Shown here in pieces: positions 54,261 to 64,000 of a stretch of 64,000 bases of DNA. Numbering within the stretch: the stretch's first letter is position 1; every line of letters starts with the position of its first letter. The stretch lies in NCBI RefSeq assembly GCF_008298015.1, contig NZ_VTPX01000003.1, positions 254,290 to 318,289 of the forward strand. The letters are read 5' to 3'. Below the pieces are notes generated by a model. It searched no databases. It was not told the origin of the DNA and was given only the letters and a program-made list of their open reading frames with translations. This DNA is from Salinicola corii. Its GTDB lineage: Bacteria; Pseudomonadota; Gammaproteobacteria; Pseudomonadales; Halomonadaceae. The position numbers were made by a program, and so were the translations under genes.

Positions 54261-54860
54261 ATGAGTCATGCTGCCAACGACTTCCAGGCATTCCGCGAAG
54301 CCTTGGGTACCGATGTACAGCCGCTCAGCAAGGGCCGGGACAGGGCCGCGGTCACGAGGCCCCAGATGCCGCCCTCCGATGCCCAGCTCGCGCGTCGCGA
54401 GAGTGCCCAGCAGGCCCGCGATGACGAACGGGACTTCCTGTCCGACGAATTCGTCGACCTGGTCGGTGCGCACGATCCGATCGAGTTTCGTCGCGACGGC
54501 ATCCAGATCGGTGTGCTCGAGCGGTTGCGCCATGGCGGCTATCCTGCCGAGGCGCGACTGCACATCATGCGCATGCCGATCATCGAATGTCGCCGCGCCG
54601 TATCAGGCTTTCTCAGCGATGCGTACGAACACGATCTGCGCAGTGTTCTCGTCGTCCACGGTCGCTCGCGTGATGATGCCGGTCACCCGAACGTCGTGCG
54701 CTCCTATCTCGGCCACTGGCTCCGACAGTTCGAACAGGTTCAGGCATACAGCTCCGCGCCGGCTCAACAAGGGGGAATCGGGGCGACATTCGTGATGTTG
54801 CGAAAATCGGAACGGGCGCGATCACGCAATCGCGAGCGGCAGCAGAAGCGGCGCGGCTAA
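54261..54860 (+). CDS. smrA: Smr-domain DNA endonuclease SmrA
   Basis: 199 aa (187 in E. coli YdaL/SmrA). The C-terminal Smr domain has the LHIMRMPIIECRRAVSGFL helix, where LDLHG is replaced by RLHIMRM, and the VLVVHGRSRDDAGHPNVVR active loop. Smr proteins nick DNA or cleave mRNA on stalled ribosomes. GGAGGAG lies 8 nt before the ATG. A perfect terminator follows. Confidence 0.9.
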   Translation: MSHAANDFQAFREALGTDVQPLSKGRDRAAVTRPQMPPSDAQLARRESAQQARDDERDFLSDEFVDLVGAHDPIEFRRDGIQIGVLERLRHGGYPAEARLHIMRMPIIECRRAVSGFLSDAYEHDLRSVLVVHGRSRDDAGHPNVVRSYLGHWLRQFEQVQAYSSAPAQQGGIGATFVMLRKSERARSRNRERQQKRRG

Positions 54861-54910
54861 GTTACCGTTTAGCACCGGATACGCAAACGATTGGAGATCG
54901 TTGGCCCAAC

Positions 54911-54942
54911 GCAATGACCCCAGCCAAGGCTGGGGTCATTGC
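54911..54942. terminator. Strong bidirectional terminator after smrA
   Basis: Perfect 15-bp arms (54911-54925 and 54928-54942, GCAATGACCCCAGCC and its complement) around AA. It separates the convergent smrA and DUF934 genes. Confidence 0.88.
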
Positions 54943-54967
54943 TTGGAAAACCGGCTCCGAGCCGATA

Positions 54968-55501
54968 TTAGCGCTCCCGAAGGCGGCGGGCGAACAGCGG
55001 CTCGTTCAGATCCACGGCGGGCTGATAGCTGACGCTGAAGGCGGTGAGTGCCTTGAGGGCCGACTCGAGTTCCTGATCCTCACGCAGCGCCAAGGCGTCG
55101 AAACCGCAGCGCGTCATGTAGTAGAGCTGATCGATCAGCACGTCGCCGATGGCACGCACTTCGCCGGCATAACCGAAACGTTCCCGCAGCAATCGCGCCA
55201 GCGTGTAGCCGCGGCCATCGGTGAACGCGGGGAAGTCGATCGCCACCAACGCGGCTTTCTCCAGCGCCGCCGCCAGTTCCGGGGTCAACTCGGTGTCGCT
55301 CGGTAGCCAGGGCGCCAGATCGTCTCGATCCGCATGCTGTTGCCACAAGGCGAGCGGCACGATGGCGGGGCGGCTCTCGGGCAGGTTTTCCTCGTCGCGG
55401 GAGAGCACCCAGGTATCGGTGACCGGTTTGCCGAGCTTGATCAGCGCACTCGTGGCGGCAACGGTCTCCGGGGCTTCTTGAAATTCCTGTTCATTCTGCA
55501 T
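54968..55501 (-). CDS. DUF934 sulfite-reduction accessory protein
   Basis: 177 aa. DUF934 proteins are almost always next to cysI-type sulfite reductases and are annotated as probable oxidoreductase partners. ALVAIDFPAFTDGRGYTLAR and FGYAGEVRAIGDVLIDQLYY are the family core. The ATG at 55501 lies inside the end of cysI (11-bp overlap), so the two are coupled. How it acts is not known. Confidence 0.92.
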   Translation of the reverse strand: MQNEQEFQEAPETVAATSALIKLGKPVTDTWVLSRDEENLPESRPAIVPLALWQQHADRDDLAPWLPSDTELTPELAAALEKAALVAIDFPAFTDGRGYTLARLLRERFGYAGEVRAIGDVLIDQLYYMTRCGFDALALREDQELESALKALTAFSVSYQPAVDLNEPLFARRLRER

Positions 55502-57146
55502 AGACCCGCTCCTTGAAAGCCTGATGACCGACACGGCGATAGGTATCGAGGAAGCGCTCTTCGTCGAGACGTTTCTCGACATAGACCTGCAGCACCTTGT
55601 CGATCACGCCGGGTACGTCCTCGCGGTAGAAGGAAGGGCCCAGGATCTTGCCTAACGAAACGTCGTCGTCGGCGTTACCGCCCAGCGAGATCTGATAGTA
55701 CTCCTCGCCTTTCTTGTCGACGCCGAGGATGCCGATATTGCCGACATGGTGATGACCGCAGGCATTCATGCAACCGGAGATGTTGAGGTCGATCGGGCCC
55801 AGATCATAGAGGAAATCGAGATCCTCGAACCGCTCCTGGATCGCCTGAGCGATGGGAATCGACACGGCGTTGGCCAGAGAGCAGAAATCACCGCCCGGGC
55901 AGCAGATAATGTCGTTCAGCGTGCCCACGGTGGGGTTGGCCATGCCCAGCGCGTCGAGCTGTTGCCATAGCACTTCGATCTCGTCGACCGGCACATCGGA
56001 AAGCACCAGGTTCTGCTCGTGGGTCACGCGGATCTCGCCGAAGCCGAAGGTCTGGGCGAGATCCGCCACGGCGTCCATCTGATCCGCCGTAATATCGCCA
56101 GGCGCCGCTTCGCGACGTTTCAAGGAGAGTGTGACCGCCTTGTAGCCTGACACCTTGTGATCCATGACGTTGTTGGTCACAAAACGGGCAAAGGCCCGAT
56201 TTTCCTGACGCAGCTGTTCGTAGGCGACGATCGCGGATTCCGCGACCGGACGACGTGGAGGCTCGGGGAAGTGAGTCTTGGCTTCGTCCACTGCGCCTTC
56301 GTTCAACGTCTGCGGGCCATCCTTGAGATGCGCCCACTCTTCCTCGACGCGACGGGCGAACTCCTCGATGCCCAACGCCTTGACCAGAATCTTGATGCGC
56401 GCCTTGAACTTGTTGTCCCGGCGGCCGAACTGGTTGTAGACACGGACGATGGCTTCGAGATAGGTCAGCAGGTGTTGCCAGGGCAGATCGGCACGGACCA
56501 CTTCGCCGATCATCGGCGTGCGCCCCATGCCGCCGCCGGCGAGAACACGGAAGCGCAGTTCGCCAGCATCGTCCAGGAACAGTCGCAGGCCGATGTCATG
56601 GACGTGGATCGCGGCGCGATCTTCGGTAGCGCCGGTAACCGCGATCTTGAACTTGCGCGGCAGATAGGCGAATTCCGGATGCAGAGTGGACCACTGGCGA
56701 ATCAGCTCACACCAAGGGCGCGGGTCGACCACTTCGTCCTTGGCGATGCCCGCGAACTGATCGCTTGTCGTGTTGCGAATGCAGTTGCCGCTGGTCTGAA
56801 TAGCGTGCATCTGAACCTTGGCCAGATCGGCCAGGATATCGGGAACGTCTTCCTGTGCCGGCCAGTTGAGCTGCAAGTTCTGGCGCGTGGTGAAGTGACC
56901 GTAGCCGCGATCGTAGCGGCGGGTGATCGTCGCCAGGGCGCGCAACTGATCGCTGCTCAACATCCCATAGGGGATGGCGATGCGCAGCATTGGCGCGTGG
57001 CGCTGAATGTACAGGCCGTTCTGCAAACGGACCGGACGAAACTCCTCTTCACCGAGCTTGCCGGCGAGATAGCGATCCATCTGATCGCGAAACTGCGCAA
57101 CGCGCTCGTCGACGAGCGTCTGGTCATAAGAATCGTAGCGATACAT
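55491..57146 (-). CDS. cysI: Sulfite reductase hemoprotein subunit CysI
   Basis: 551 aa. It reduces sulfite to sulfide for cysteine synthesis. The siroheme-4Fe4S ligands are in CCPGGDFCSLAN and SGCMNACGHHHVG, and FTTRQNLQLNWPAQEDVPDI is the siroheme-contacting block. No cysJ flavoprotein follows; DUF934 takes that place, as in pseudomonads. An AT-rich palindrome upstream may be a CysB site. Confidence 0.96.
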   Translation of the reverse strand: MYRYDSYDQTLVDERVAQFRDQMDRYLAGKLGEEEFRPVRLQNGLYIQRHAPMLRIAIPYGMLSSDQLRALATITRRYDRGYGHFTTRQNLQLNWPAQEDVPDILADLAKVQMHAIQTSGNCIRNTTSDQFAGIAKDEVVDPRPWCELIRQWSTLHPEFAYLPRKFKIAVTGATEDRAAIHVHDIGLRLFLDDAGELRFRVLAGGGMGRTPMIGEVVRADLPWQHLLTYLEAIVRVYNQFGRRDNKFKARIKILVKALGIEEFARRVEEEWAHLKDGPQTLNEGAVDEAKTHFPEPPRRPVAESAIVAYEQLRQENRAFARFVTNNVMDHKVSGYKAVTLSLKRREAAPGDITADQMDAVADLAQTFGFGEIRVTHEQNLVLSDVPVDEIEVLWQQLDALGMANPTVGTLNDIICCPGGDFCSLANAVSIPIAQAIQERFEDLDFLYDLGPIDLNISGCMNACGHHHVGNIGILGVDKKGEEYYQISLGGNADDDVSLGKILGPSFYREDVPGVIDKVLQVYVEKRLDEERFLDTYRRVGHQAFKERVYAE

Positions 57147-57202
57147 CGGGCCTGATCCTGCTAGTCATGGATTTGCCAAGTAGAGCACCTTACCGCGTGC
57201 GG

Positions 57203-57223
57203 TTTATTCTACAAAAGAATAAA
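57203..57223 (-). promoter_or_regulatory. Palindrome in the cysI upstream region
   Basis: TTTATTCT-ACAAA-AGAATAAA, perfect 8-bp arms in an AT-rich stretch about 57 bp before cysI. On the minus strand TAGAAT (57212-57207) could be a -10. TTATTC-like elements occur in CysB sites, so an activator site is plausible. Confidence 0.4.
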
Positions 57224-57264
57224 TACTCATAATTTCTTGCTTTATCGTTATTAAGACCACACTG

Positions 57265-60200
57265 TCACGAGGCCAGCGCGGAGTCGGGATCCCGCTCGTC
57301 GTCACCGGCTGCCGACACGTCCGGATCATAGGAGAGCACGGGCGACAACCATCGCTCCAGTTCCGCCAGCGGCATCGCCTTGTGCCGAGCCAGCGCCTCG
57401 ACCTGGTCTCGGCCGATCTTGCCGGTGGAGAAATATCTCGCTGCCGGATGGGCGAAATACCAGCCGGAAACCGCCGCCGCGGGCCACATCGCGAAACTTT
57501 CGGTCAGTGCAATGCCGGTGCGTGCGGTGGCCTCCAGCAAGCGGAACAGCGTGGCCTTTTCGGTATGATCGGGGCAGGCCGGATAACCGGGAGCGGGGCG
57601 GATACCCTGATACTTTTCGGCGATCAGGGCGTCGTTGTCCAGCGCCTCCTCCGGCACGTAACCCCAGAACTCCTTGCGCACACGCTCGTGCAGGCGCTCG
57701 GCAAACGCTTCCGCCAGACGGTCGGACAGTGCCTGGACCAGAATCGCGTTGTAATCGTCGCCAGCTGCCTCATAGCGCTTGGCGAGTTCATCCGCGCCGT
57801 GCCCGGAAGTTACCGCGAAACCGCCGATCCAGTCGAGTTTTCCGCTCGCCCTTGGGGCGATGAAGTCGGCCAGGCTGTGGCATACGCCGTCGCGACCCTT
57901 GGTGCTCTGCTGGCGAATATGATGGAGTCGCTCGACCACCGTTTTACGACTCTCGTCGGCGTAGACCTCGATCACATCGTCGTTGACGCTGTTGGCCGGC
58001 CACAGCCCGATCACGCCGCGCGCCTGAATATGGCGCTCGTCGATCAACTTGCGCAGCATGGTCTGAGCATCGCGAAACAGATTGCGCGCCGCTTCGCCAA
58101 CGACCTCGTCCTCAAGGATACGAGGGTACTTGCCCGACAGCTGCCAGGTCATGAAGAAGGGCGTCCAGTCGATGAAATCGACCAACTCGTCGAGATCGTA
58201 GTCGTCGAGCACGGTCAGCCCAGGCTGAATCGGCCTGACCGGGTCGTAATGCTGCCAGTCGATCTGGAAGCGACGCTCCCGGGCTGCAGCGTAGCTGAGG
58301 TCGGCCGCCTTGGGCCGGCGCTTGGCATTGCGTTCGCGGACCTGATCGTACTCTTGCCGGATCTCGGCGAAGTAGGTGGGCTTCTGGGTCGGCGAGAGCA
58401 ATCGGCTGGCGACGCCGACGGCGCGGGAGGCATCACTGACATAGATCACCGGTTCATCGTACTGGGGCGCGATCTTCACCGCCGTGTGCGCTTTCGAGGT
58501 CGTGGCGCCACCGATCAGCAGCGGGAGTTGTAACCCTTGGCGTTTCATCTCCTTGGCAACGTGGACCATTTCGTCCAGCGACGGCGTGATCAGGCCGGAG
58601 AGACCGATGATATCGGCGTTCTCGTCTCGCGCCGTCTTGAGGATCCTTTCGGTGGGGACCATCACGCCGAGGTCGATCACCTCGTAGTTGTTGCACTGCA
58701 ACACCACGCCGACGATATTTTTGCCGATATCGTGGACATCCCCCTTCACCGTCGCCATGACGATCTTGCCCTTTGACTGCGCTTCGCCGGATTTCTCCGC
58801 CTCGATATAAGGGATGAGATAAGCGACTGCCTGCTTCATCACGCGGGCCGATTTGACCACCTGGGGCAGGAACATCTTGCCCGCGCCGAACAGGTCGCCG
58901 ACCACGTTCATGCCGTCCATCAGCGGACCCTCGATTACCTCGATCGGGCGCTCGGCGGCTGCCCGGGCCTCCTCGGTGTCGGCTTCGATGTAGGCGGTGA
59001 TCCCCTTGACCAGGGCGTGTTCGATCCGCTTATTGACTTCCCACCCTCGCCATTCGAGATCTTCTTTCTTCGCAGCGCCGCTACCATCTCCTCGATACTG
59101 CTCGGCGATCTCCAGCAGGCGTTCGGTGCCGTCGTCGCGGCGATTGAGCACCACGTCCTCGACCGCTTCGCGTAGTTCGCTCGGCAGGTCGTCGTAGACC
59201 GCCAGTTGGCCGGCGTTGACGATGCCCATCGACATACCGGCCTTCACCGCGTGAAAGAGAAAGACCGAATGGATCGCCTCGCGCACCGGATTGTTGCCGC
59301 GAAACGAGAACGAGACGTTGGAGACGCCGCCCGAGATCATGGCGTGGGGCAGGTTCTCGTGAATCCACTGCGTGGCCTCGATGAAATCGACGGCGTAGTT
59401 GTTGTGTTCCTCGATCCCGGTGGCGATGGCGAAGATATTGGGATCGAAGATGATGTCTTCGGCGGGGAAGCCGATCTCATCGACCAGCAAACGGTAGGCG
59501 CGCTGGCAGATTTCGGTCTTGCGGGCGAAGGTATCGGCCTGGCCCTGCTCGTCGAACGCCATCACCACGATGGCGGCGCCGTGGCGCCGGCACTCGTTGG
59601 CCTGATGGCGAAACGACGCGTCGCCTTCCTTCAGCGAAATCGAGTTGACGATCGCCTTGCCCTGGATGCACATGAGGCCGGCTTCGATGATCTCCCACTT
59701 GGAGGAGTCGACCATGATCGGCACGCGGGCGATATCGGGTTCGCCGGCGATCAGATTGAGGAAGCGAACCATTGCCTCCTCGGACTCCAGCATGCCCTCG
59801 TCCATGTTGATGTCGATTACCTGGGCGCCGTTCTCGACCTGCTCCAGCGCGACTTCCAGCGCAGTGGTGTAATCCTCTTCCTGGATCAGGCGCTTGAAGC
59901 GGGCCGAACCGGTCACGTTGGTGCGCTCGCCGACATTGACGAACAGCGAGTCGGATTCGATGTTGAACGGCTCGAGCCCAGACAGCCGGCATGCGGCGGG
60001 GCGCTCGGGCACGCGACGCGGCGTCAGGCCGTCGACCACTCGCTTCACGGCGGCGATATGCTCTGGCGTGGTGCCGCAGCAGCCGCCGATGATGTTGATC
60101 AATCCGCTCTCGGCGAACTCGTGGACGATCGCCGCCATCTCATCGGCGGTCTGATCGTACTCGCCGAATTCGTTGGGCAGGCCTGCGTTGGGGTGCGCCG

Positions 60201-61032
60201 AGACGAAGGTGTCCGCCTTGTCGGAAAGCTCCTGCAGATAGGGGCGAAGCTCCTCGGCGCCGAGTGCGCAGTTCAGGCCGACGGAGAGCGGCCGGGCATG
60301 GCGCACGGCGTTCCAGAACGCTTCCGTCGTCTGGCCGGAGAGGGTGCGGCCGGAGGCGTCCGTGATCGTGCCGGAGATCATCACCGGCAGACGCTCGCCG
60401 CGCGCCTCGAATAGCGCTTCCAGCGCGTAGATCGCCGCTTTGGCGTTGAGTGTGTCGAAGATGGTCTCGATCAGGATCAGATCGGCACCACCTTCGATCA
60501 GCGCCGTGGCCGCTTCGGTATAGTTGTCGCGCAGCTGTTCGAAGGTGACGTTGCGCCTGGCGGGATCGTTGACGTCCGGCGATAGCGAGGCGGTGCGCGA
60601 GGTCGGCCCCAGCACGCCGGCGACATAGCGCGGAATGCCGGTCTCCTCGGCGACGGCATCGCAGACTTCCCTGGCCAGTCTAGCCGCTTCGCGATTGAGC
60701 TCGACGGCCAGCGACTCCATGCCGTAATCGGACTGGGACAGCCGGGTACTGTTGAAAGTGTTGGTCTCGACGATGTCGGCACCGGCTTCCAGATAGGCTC
60801 GGTGGATCGATTCGACGATATCCGCGCGCGTCAGCGTCAGTAGATCATTGTTGCCCTTGAGTTCGCTCGGCCAGTCGGCGAAGCGCTCGCCGCGAAAGTC
60901 CGCCTCTTCCAGGCGGTAATCTTGCAGCATCGTTCCCATGCCACCATCGAGGATCACGATACGCTCCTCGAGCGTTCGGCTCAGCGCCTGCGCGGGCAGA
61001 CTCGGCGAAGAAGCGGCAGTGGTGGTAGCCAT
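57265..61032 (-). CDS. metH: Cobalamin-dependent methionine synthase MetH
   Basis: 1255 aa (1227 in E. coli). Domains in order: homocysteine-binding (about 1-340, zinc site ending [13 protein letters not shown]), pterin-binding (about 360-640), B12 cap and cobalamin-binding (about 660-900, [15 protein letters not shown] with the axial His), and the SAM-dependent reactivation domain (about 920-1240). It transfers the methyl group from methyltetrahydrofolate to homocysteine. No cobalamin or SAM riboswitch was visible upstream. Confidence 0.98.
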   Translation of the reverse strand: MATTTAASSPSLPAQALSRTLEERIVILDGGMGTMLQDYRLEEADFRGERFADWPSELKGNNDLLTLTRADIVESIHRAYLEAGADIVETNTFNSTRLSQSDYGMESLAVELNREAARLAREVCDAVAEETGIPRYVAGVLGPTSRTASLSPDVNDPARRNVTFEQLRDNYTEAATALIEGGADLILIETIFDTLNAKAAIYALEALFEARGERLPVMISGTITDASGRTLSGQTTEAFWNAVRHARPLSVGLNCALGAEELRPYLQELSDKADTFVSAHPNAGLPNEFGEYDQTADEMAAIVHEFAESGLINIIGGCCGTTPEHIAAVKRVVDGLTPRRVPERPAACRLSGLEPFNIESDSLFVNVGERTNVTGSARFKRLIQEEDYTTALEVALEQVENGAQVIDINMDEGMLESEEAMVRFLNLIAGEPDIARVPIMVDSSKWEIIEAGLMCIQGKAIVNSISLKEGDASFRHQANECRRHGAAIVVMAFDEQGQADTFARKTEICQRAYRLLVDEIGFPAEDIIFDPNIFAIATGIEEHNNYAVDFIEATQWIHENLPHAMISGGVSNVSFSFRGNNPVREAIHSVFLFHAVKAGMSMGIVNAGQLAVYDDLPSELREAVEDVVLNRRDDGTERLLEIAEQYRGDGSGAAKKEDLEWRGWEVNKRIEHALVKGITAYIEADTEEARAAAERPIEVIEGPLMDGMNVVGDLFGAGKMFLPQVVKSARVMKQAVAYLIPYIEAEKSGEAQSKGKIVMATVKGDVHDIGKNIVGVVLQCNNYEVIDLGVMVPTERILKTARDENADIIGLSGLITPSLDEMVHVAKEMKRQGLQLPLLIGGATTSKAHTAVKIAPQYDEPVIYVSDASRAVGVASRLLSPTQKPTYFAEIRQEYDQVRERNAKRRPKAADLSYAAARERRFQIDWQHYDPVRPIQPGLTVLDDYDLDELVDFIDWTPFFMTWQLSGKYPRILEDEVVGEAARNLFRDAQTMLRKLIDERHIQARGVIGLWPANSVNDDVIEVYADESRKTVVERLHHIRQQSTKGRDGVCHSLADFIAPRASGKLDWIGGFAVTSGHGADELAKRYEAAGDDYNAILVQALSDRLAEAFAERLHERVRKEFWGYVPEEALDNDALIAEKYQGIRPAPGYPACPDHTEKATLFRLLEATARTGIALTESFAMWPAAAVSGWYFAHPAARYFSTGKIGRDQVEALARHKAMPLAELERWLSPVLSYDPDVSAAGDDERDPDSALAS

Positions 61033-61241
61033 GGCGGTGACTCTCCGACAGCAGGGAAGACGGCGCGCGCCTCATCCGAGACGCCAGGGGCCCGCATGGT
61101 ATCAGAAAGGCGGGAACGACGGGACTTCGGCCGGGATGTGGCGGATCTTTCTCCACAAGCCTGACTAAATCACTCGGGATTGTCTTGGCGCGCGCTTTTT
61201 CCTACCATAAGCGGTACATCTCAAGCAGAGTTCCCAGTCTC

Positions 61242-61829
61242 ATGAGTCAACCGATTCAGATCACCGAAAGCGGCCAGGAGTATCTGGCCGAGTTGCTGGC
61301 CAAGCAGAACGTCGACGATATCGCCGTGCGCGTCTTCATTACGCAGCCCGGCACCCCCTATGCCGAGACCTGTCTCGCCTATTGCCGTCCGGGCGAGGAG
61401 GAGCCTAGCGACGAGCGAGTCGAGCTGGAGAAGTTCAGCGTCTATCTCGACAAGAACAGTGTGCCGTTCCTGGAAGAGGCCGTCGTCGATTTCAATGCGG
61501 ACCGCATGGGTGGCCAACTCACCATCAAGGCTCCCAATGCCAAGATGCCGAAGGTCAACGCCGACAGCCCGCTCGAGGATCGCGTCAACTACATCCTCTA
61601 TAGCGAGATCAATCCCGGGCTGGCATCTCATGGCGGCGAAATCCGGTTGATCCAGCTGACCGAAGAGCAGATCGCGGTGTTGCAGTTTGGTGGCGGCTGC
61701 CAGGGGTGCGCGGCAGTCGACCTCACTCTCAAGGATGGCGTCGAGAAGACGCTGATGGAGAGAATCCCGGAGTTGGCCGGCATCCGCGACGTGACCGACC
61801 ATACCGATACCACCAACGCCTATTACTGA
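61242..61829 (+). CDS. nfuA: Fe-S cluster carrier protein NfuA
   Basis: 195 aa (191 in E. coli). An N-terminal degenerate A-type scaffold domain (about 1-100) is followed by the Nfu domain with Cys153 and Cys156 in [20 protein letters not shown]. It delivers 4Fe-4S clusters to apo-enzymes, especially under stress. The N-terminal domain has no HesB-type Cys triad, as expected. The ATG at 61242 gives [19 protein letters not shown]. Divergent from metH. Confidence 0.96.
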   Translation: MSQPIQITESGQEYLAELLAKQNVDDIAVRVFITQPGTPYAETCLAYCRPGEEEPSDERVELEKFSVYLDKNSVPFLEEAVVDFNADRMGGQLTIKAPNAKMPKVNADSPLEDRVNYILYSEINPGLASHGGEIRLIQLTEEQIAVLQFGGGCQGCAAVDLTLKDGVEKTLMERIPELAGIRDVTDHTDTTNAYY

Positions 61830-61989
61830 GGCTCTTCAGGACGCTCTTCGCGCTTTGGCGATCGTCCCGGTCCCGAGTTTCAACTTCCTTTTGCTGCAGC
61901 CGATAATCTGGATGACAGCAACCTGCCTGTCCTGGCCAGGTGAAGAGATGGGGCTGCTGCCGACAGTGGGGTGACCTGCAGGCCCGAAA

Positions 61990-62961
61990 TCAGCTAGCCG
62001 TGGGGGGCAGGGCAGCGCGGGATAGCCTGTCGTGCAATTCGCGATTGGCTGCACGCAGATTCTTGAGCTCGCTCTCCAGGCGCTGACGCTCCTGTTGCAT
62101 GGATTTGACGCGGTCGTCGCTGACGCGTTTTTCGCTTTCGGCCTGTTCCATGTGCACTTTGTCGGCGCGCAGGGACTCCTGGAGCTGGCCGTACTGGCGG
62201 CGCTGCTCGGAGAGGTCCTGCTGCAGTCGTTCGCAACGCTGATCCAGCGAAGCGAGGCGCTGTTCGTATTGCTTCTCCTGCTTCAATCGCTCCTGACGTG
62301 CGTCCTCCAGCAGGCCCATGAGCCGTGACTCTGCGGATTCGTGGCGCTTTTCTTCCTGGGCGAGTTTGGCCTGGTTGGCTTGATGCTGCTTGGCCATCGC
62401 ATCGCGGTGCTGCTGTTCTGCCTGTTCCAGCCTGGACTGATGACGCTGGCAGGTCTGTTCGAGTTGCACGATACGTTTCTGCTGCTGGCTCTGGGCGGAT
62501 TGCAGCGATTGCAGTTCGGCCTGGAGGTGCGCGGCTTCGGTGGTCTTGCTCTCGAAACGCTCCTGGACGCGAAGCATGTGCTCGTTGAGCGCCTGCAGCC
62601 GCTGTTCGGCATCCTCGCACTGGCGTCTTGCCTGATGGCTGGCTTCGTCTGCCTCGCGAATCTGTTCGTCGGCTTCCTGACGGTAGACTGCGAGCTTCTC
62701 GTAGGCAGCCTGCTGGGCCTTGTCCCAGATATCGGCTACCCAGGCATCGAGCCCCTCGGGGCGTTCGAGATTGCGTGGAATGGCCTGTACCGAGTCGCCA
62801 CTCTGGCGCAGTCGCCATTCGCGAAGATGATCGCTGATGGTGGTATAGCTGCCGGTACCGAGAAATTCACGGACCTTCTGAACGCTGACCGCTTCCCCAC
62901 GCTGCTGAAGTGTATCGATGGCGCGACAGACGTCGTCATAGCGGATTCCATTGCGTGCCAT
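61990..62961 (-). CDS. KfrA-like DNA-binding coiled-coil protein
   Basis: 323 aa. An N-terminal KfrA_N-type HTH (residues 1-75; EAVSVQKVREFLGTGSYTTI, SDHLREWR) is followed by about 240 residues of almost unbroken coiled coil rich in Gln, Glu and Arg. Plasmid KfrA proteins form filaments on DNA, repress their own gene and aid partition; this gene is chromosomal. Its upstream region has a clear inverted repeat. The role is unknown; regulator or nucleoid-associated protein are both possible. Confidence 0.85.
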   Translation of the reverse strand: MARNGIRYDDVCRAIDTLQQRGEAVSVQKVREFLGTGSYTTISDHLREWRLRQSGDSVQAIPRNLERPEGLDAWVADIWDKAQQAAYEKLAVYRQEADEQIREADEASHQARRQCEDAEQRLQALNEHMLRVQERFESKTTEAAHLQAELQSLQSAQSQQQKRIVQLEQTCQRHQSRLEQAEQQHRDAMAKQHQANQAKLAQEEKRHESAESRLMGLLEDARQERLKQEKQYEQRLASLDQRCERLQQDLSEQRRQYGQLQESLRADKVHMEQAESEKRVSDDRVKSMQQERQRLESELKNLRAANRELHDRLSRAALPPTAS

Positions 62962-63028
62962 GTCTGGCTCCCTTGCGTTGCGAATGATGCCGGAGCTTCT
63001 GATGGCTCCTGAGACCTAGCATAGGCGA

Positions 63029-63051
63029 TTTACGTAAGGTGTATACGTAAA
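63029..63051. promoter_or_regulatory. Inverted repeat upstream of the KfrA-like gene
   Basis: TTTACGTA-AGGTGTA-TACGTAAA, perfect 8-bp arms with a 7-bp spacer, in the 174-bp divergent region shared with sufE and 68 bp before the KfrA-like start. On the minus strand TATGCT (63023-63018) is a possible -10, placing the repeat at -20 to -45. Confidence 0.6.
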
Positions 63052-63135
63052 AATCTATATGTAATGAAAGAAGTCAGACTATGGGGATCGGATCGTACAA
63101 CCCCTATAATGCGAACATTCGACTAGGAGACGCTA

Positions 63136-63564
63136 ATGAGTATTGGGCAGGCCCAGGCCGAGCTGCTGGATGAGTTTTCGATCTTCGATAACTGGATGGA
63201 TCGCTATCAGTACATCATCGATATGGGGCGCCAGCTTCCGGAATATCCCGAACAGGACAGGGTGGCGAAATACAAGATCGAGGGCTGCCAGTCTAACGTC
63301 TGGTTGCGCGCCACGGAAGAAGCGGGGCGGTTGCGCTTTCGCGCGACGTCGGACGCCGCCATCGTCAGCGGGCTGATCGCGATCCTGATGCGGATTTACG
63401 ACGGTCGTGAACCTGATGAAATTCTGGAGGGGGAGCCGAGATTCCTGGCGGAGCTGGGACTCGACAAGCACCTGTCGCCGACACGCAGCAACGGGCTACA
63501 TGCCATGATCGAGCGGATCTATGCCATAGCTCGCGAGACTCGGGGCAACCGAGCGGTTCATTGA
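63136..63564 (+). CDS. sufE: Cysteine desulfuration protein SufE
   Basis: 142 aa (138 in E. coli). SufE accepts persulfide sulfur from a SufS/CsdA-type desulfurase through Cys51 in KIEGCQSNVWL. No desulfurase is adjacent, so it may instead work as a CsdE. TATAAT at 63105-63110 is a good -10, and GGAG precedes the ATG. Confidence 0.95.
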   Translation: MSIGQAQAELLDEFSIFDNWMDRYQYIIDMGRQLPEYPEQDRVAKYKIEGCQSNVWLRATEEAGRLRFRATSDAAIVSGLIAILMRIYDGREPDEILEGEPRFLAELGLDKHLSPTRSNGLHAMIERIYAIARETRGNRAVH

Positions 63565-63580
63565 TCGAGCGGCCCGACGC

Positions 63581-63853
63581 TCACTCCTGGTGGTCTGCCT
63601 GGTGACACGAGCCCTTCCGGTGGGGGGTGTCTGGCACCGGGTCGACGCCGCCTGGATGAAAAGGGTGGCATTTCAGAATGCGGCGAACGGCCAGCCGCAT
63701 GCCACGCCAGGGCCCGTGCAACCGAATGGCCTCCAGCGCGTAATTCGAGCAGGTCGGCCAGAACCGGCAGCGTGGTCCGATCAGCGGGCTGATACCGTAG
63801 CGATAGAGTTGAATCAGACCGGTAAGCAGCCAGGTGGCTATCTTGGCGATCAC
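63581..63853 (-). CDS. yidD: Membrane protein insertion efficiency factor YidD
   Basis: 90 aa. [20 protein letters not shown] and [19 protein letters not shown] are the conserved YidD blocks. The protein is membrane-associated and helps YidC-dependent insertion. It is usually in the rpmH-rnpA-yidC cluster; here it lies alone, 8 bp after hisI. Confidence 0.95.
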   Translation of the reverse strand: MIAKIATWLLTGLIQLYRYGISPLIGPRCRFWPTCSNYALEAIRLHGPWRGMRLAVRRILKCHPFHPGGVDPVPDTPHRKGSCHQADHQE

Positions 63854-63861
63854 GGCGGGTC

Positions 63862-64000
63862 TCAGCGCTTCTGGCCGTAGAGTGTGTCCGGTGGAATCAA
63901 GGGCTCACTGTCGACTTCACCGAATTCCGGGGTCAGGCGCAGGTAGAAGCAATGACGTCGACCGGTATGACAGGCGGGCCCTGACTGGTCCACCTTGAGC
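63862..64000 (-). CDS. hisI: Phosphoribosyl-AMP cyclohydrolase HisI, C-terminal part (runs off window)
   Basis: The last 45 codons are visible: [20 protein letters not shown] contains two of the zinc-binding Cys residues of HisI, the third step enzyme of histidine synthesis. It ends GQKR and TGA, without a fused HisE domain, so the single-function form is present. Confidence 0.93.
   Translation of the reverse strand, partial: LKVDQSGPACHTGRRHCFYLRLTPEFGEVDSEPLIPPDTLYGQKR

Noticed and set aside
57382-60414. Two long plus-strand frames (383 and 402 codons) opposite metH
   Set aside because: Composition mirrors MetH codons and no family is recognisable; metH is intact.
61033-61220. Possible cobalamin, SAM or SAH riboswitch before metH
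   Set aside because: None of the conserved cores of these riboswitches could be found in the leader on the minus strand.

Overview
The window reads as a GC-rich chromosome segment of a moderately halophilic gammaproteobacterium, most likely a Halomonadaceae member (Halomonas, Salinicola, Chromohalobacter or Kushneria type). Pointers are the gammaproteobacterial order mltD-gloB-yafS-rnhA-dnaQ, tusDCB-tusE, a complete proVWX glycine-betaine importer, a NhaP2-type K+/H+ antiporter, and wrbA next to DUF2069 and an ArsC-like gene. Genus placement is inference from gene content only.

Layout. 1-7.2 kb: flagellar basal-body and export genes fliFGHIJK on the minus strand (fliK runs off the left edge) with fliE divergent. 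7.3-9.9 kb: rarD, a frameshifted omega-amidase-type hydrolase carrying an 8-bp slippage repeat, and rsuA. 10-17.7 kb: the peptide ABC importer yejABEF placed after the lytic transglycosylase mltD, then gloB. 17.9-24.6 kb: yafS-like methyltransferase, rnhA, dnaQ, nudC, an SCP2 protein, sohB, an ArsR-type regulator with a clear palindromic operator, the queuosine-precursor transporter yhhQ, and a ybfF esterase. 24.6-28.3 kb: cho and a pyrimidine (thiamine precursor) ABC importer under a TPP riboswitch, with an aminoglycoside-phosphotransferase-fold gene divergent from it; then nhaP2.

31-36.8 kb is the accessory part. It holds small exported or orphan genes, an AT-richer stretch, broken phage genes (two separated pieces of a terminase small subunit, one fused to a 3TM-holin piece), two short genes that look frameshifted, a DUF2501 and a DUF333 protein, and a tRNA-Ser(UGA) at its right edge. 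It is best read as a decayed prophage or integrated element, though no att repeat was found.

37-49.9 kb: yccA, tusDCBE for tRNA 2-thiolation, acpH, then moeA-moaB-DUF1244-cupin regulator-HDAC on the minus strand. The HDAC is divergent from a Pat/YfiQ protein lysine acetyltransferase, a possible writer/eraser pair. proVWX follows. 50-54.9 kb: pdxH, an unknown polytopic membrane protein, DUF2069, wrbA, arsC-like, a gamma-glutamylcyclotransferase-like protein and smrA. 55-64 kb: DUF934-cysI and metH (sulfur and methionine), nfuA, a chromosomal KfrA-like coiled-coil DNA-binding protein with its own palindrome, sufE, yidD and the end of hisI.

No CRISPR array, rRNA, complete insertion sequence or recognisable defence operon was seen. 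The strongest leads are the slippage repeat in the amidase gene, the HDAC/Pat divergon, the mltD-yejABEF arrangement, the APH-like gene facing the TPP riboswitch, the KfrA-like gene with its operator, and the decayed phage island. Start codons were chosen by eye from spacing and Shine-Dalgarno sequences.
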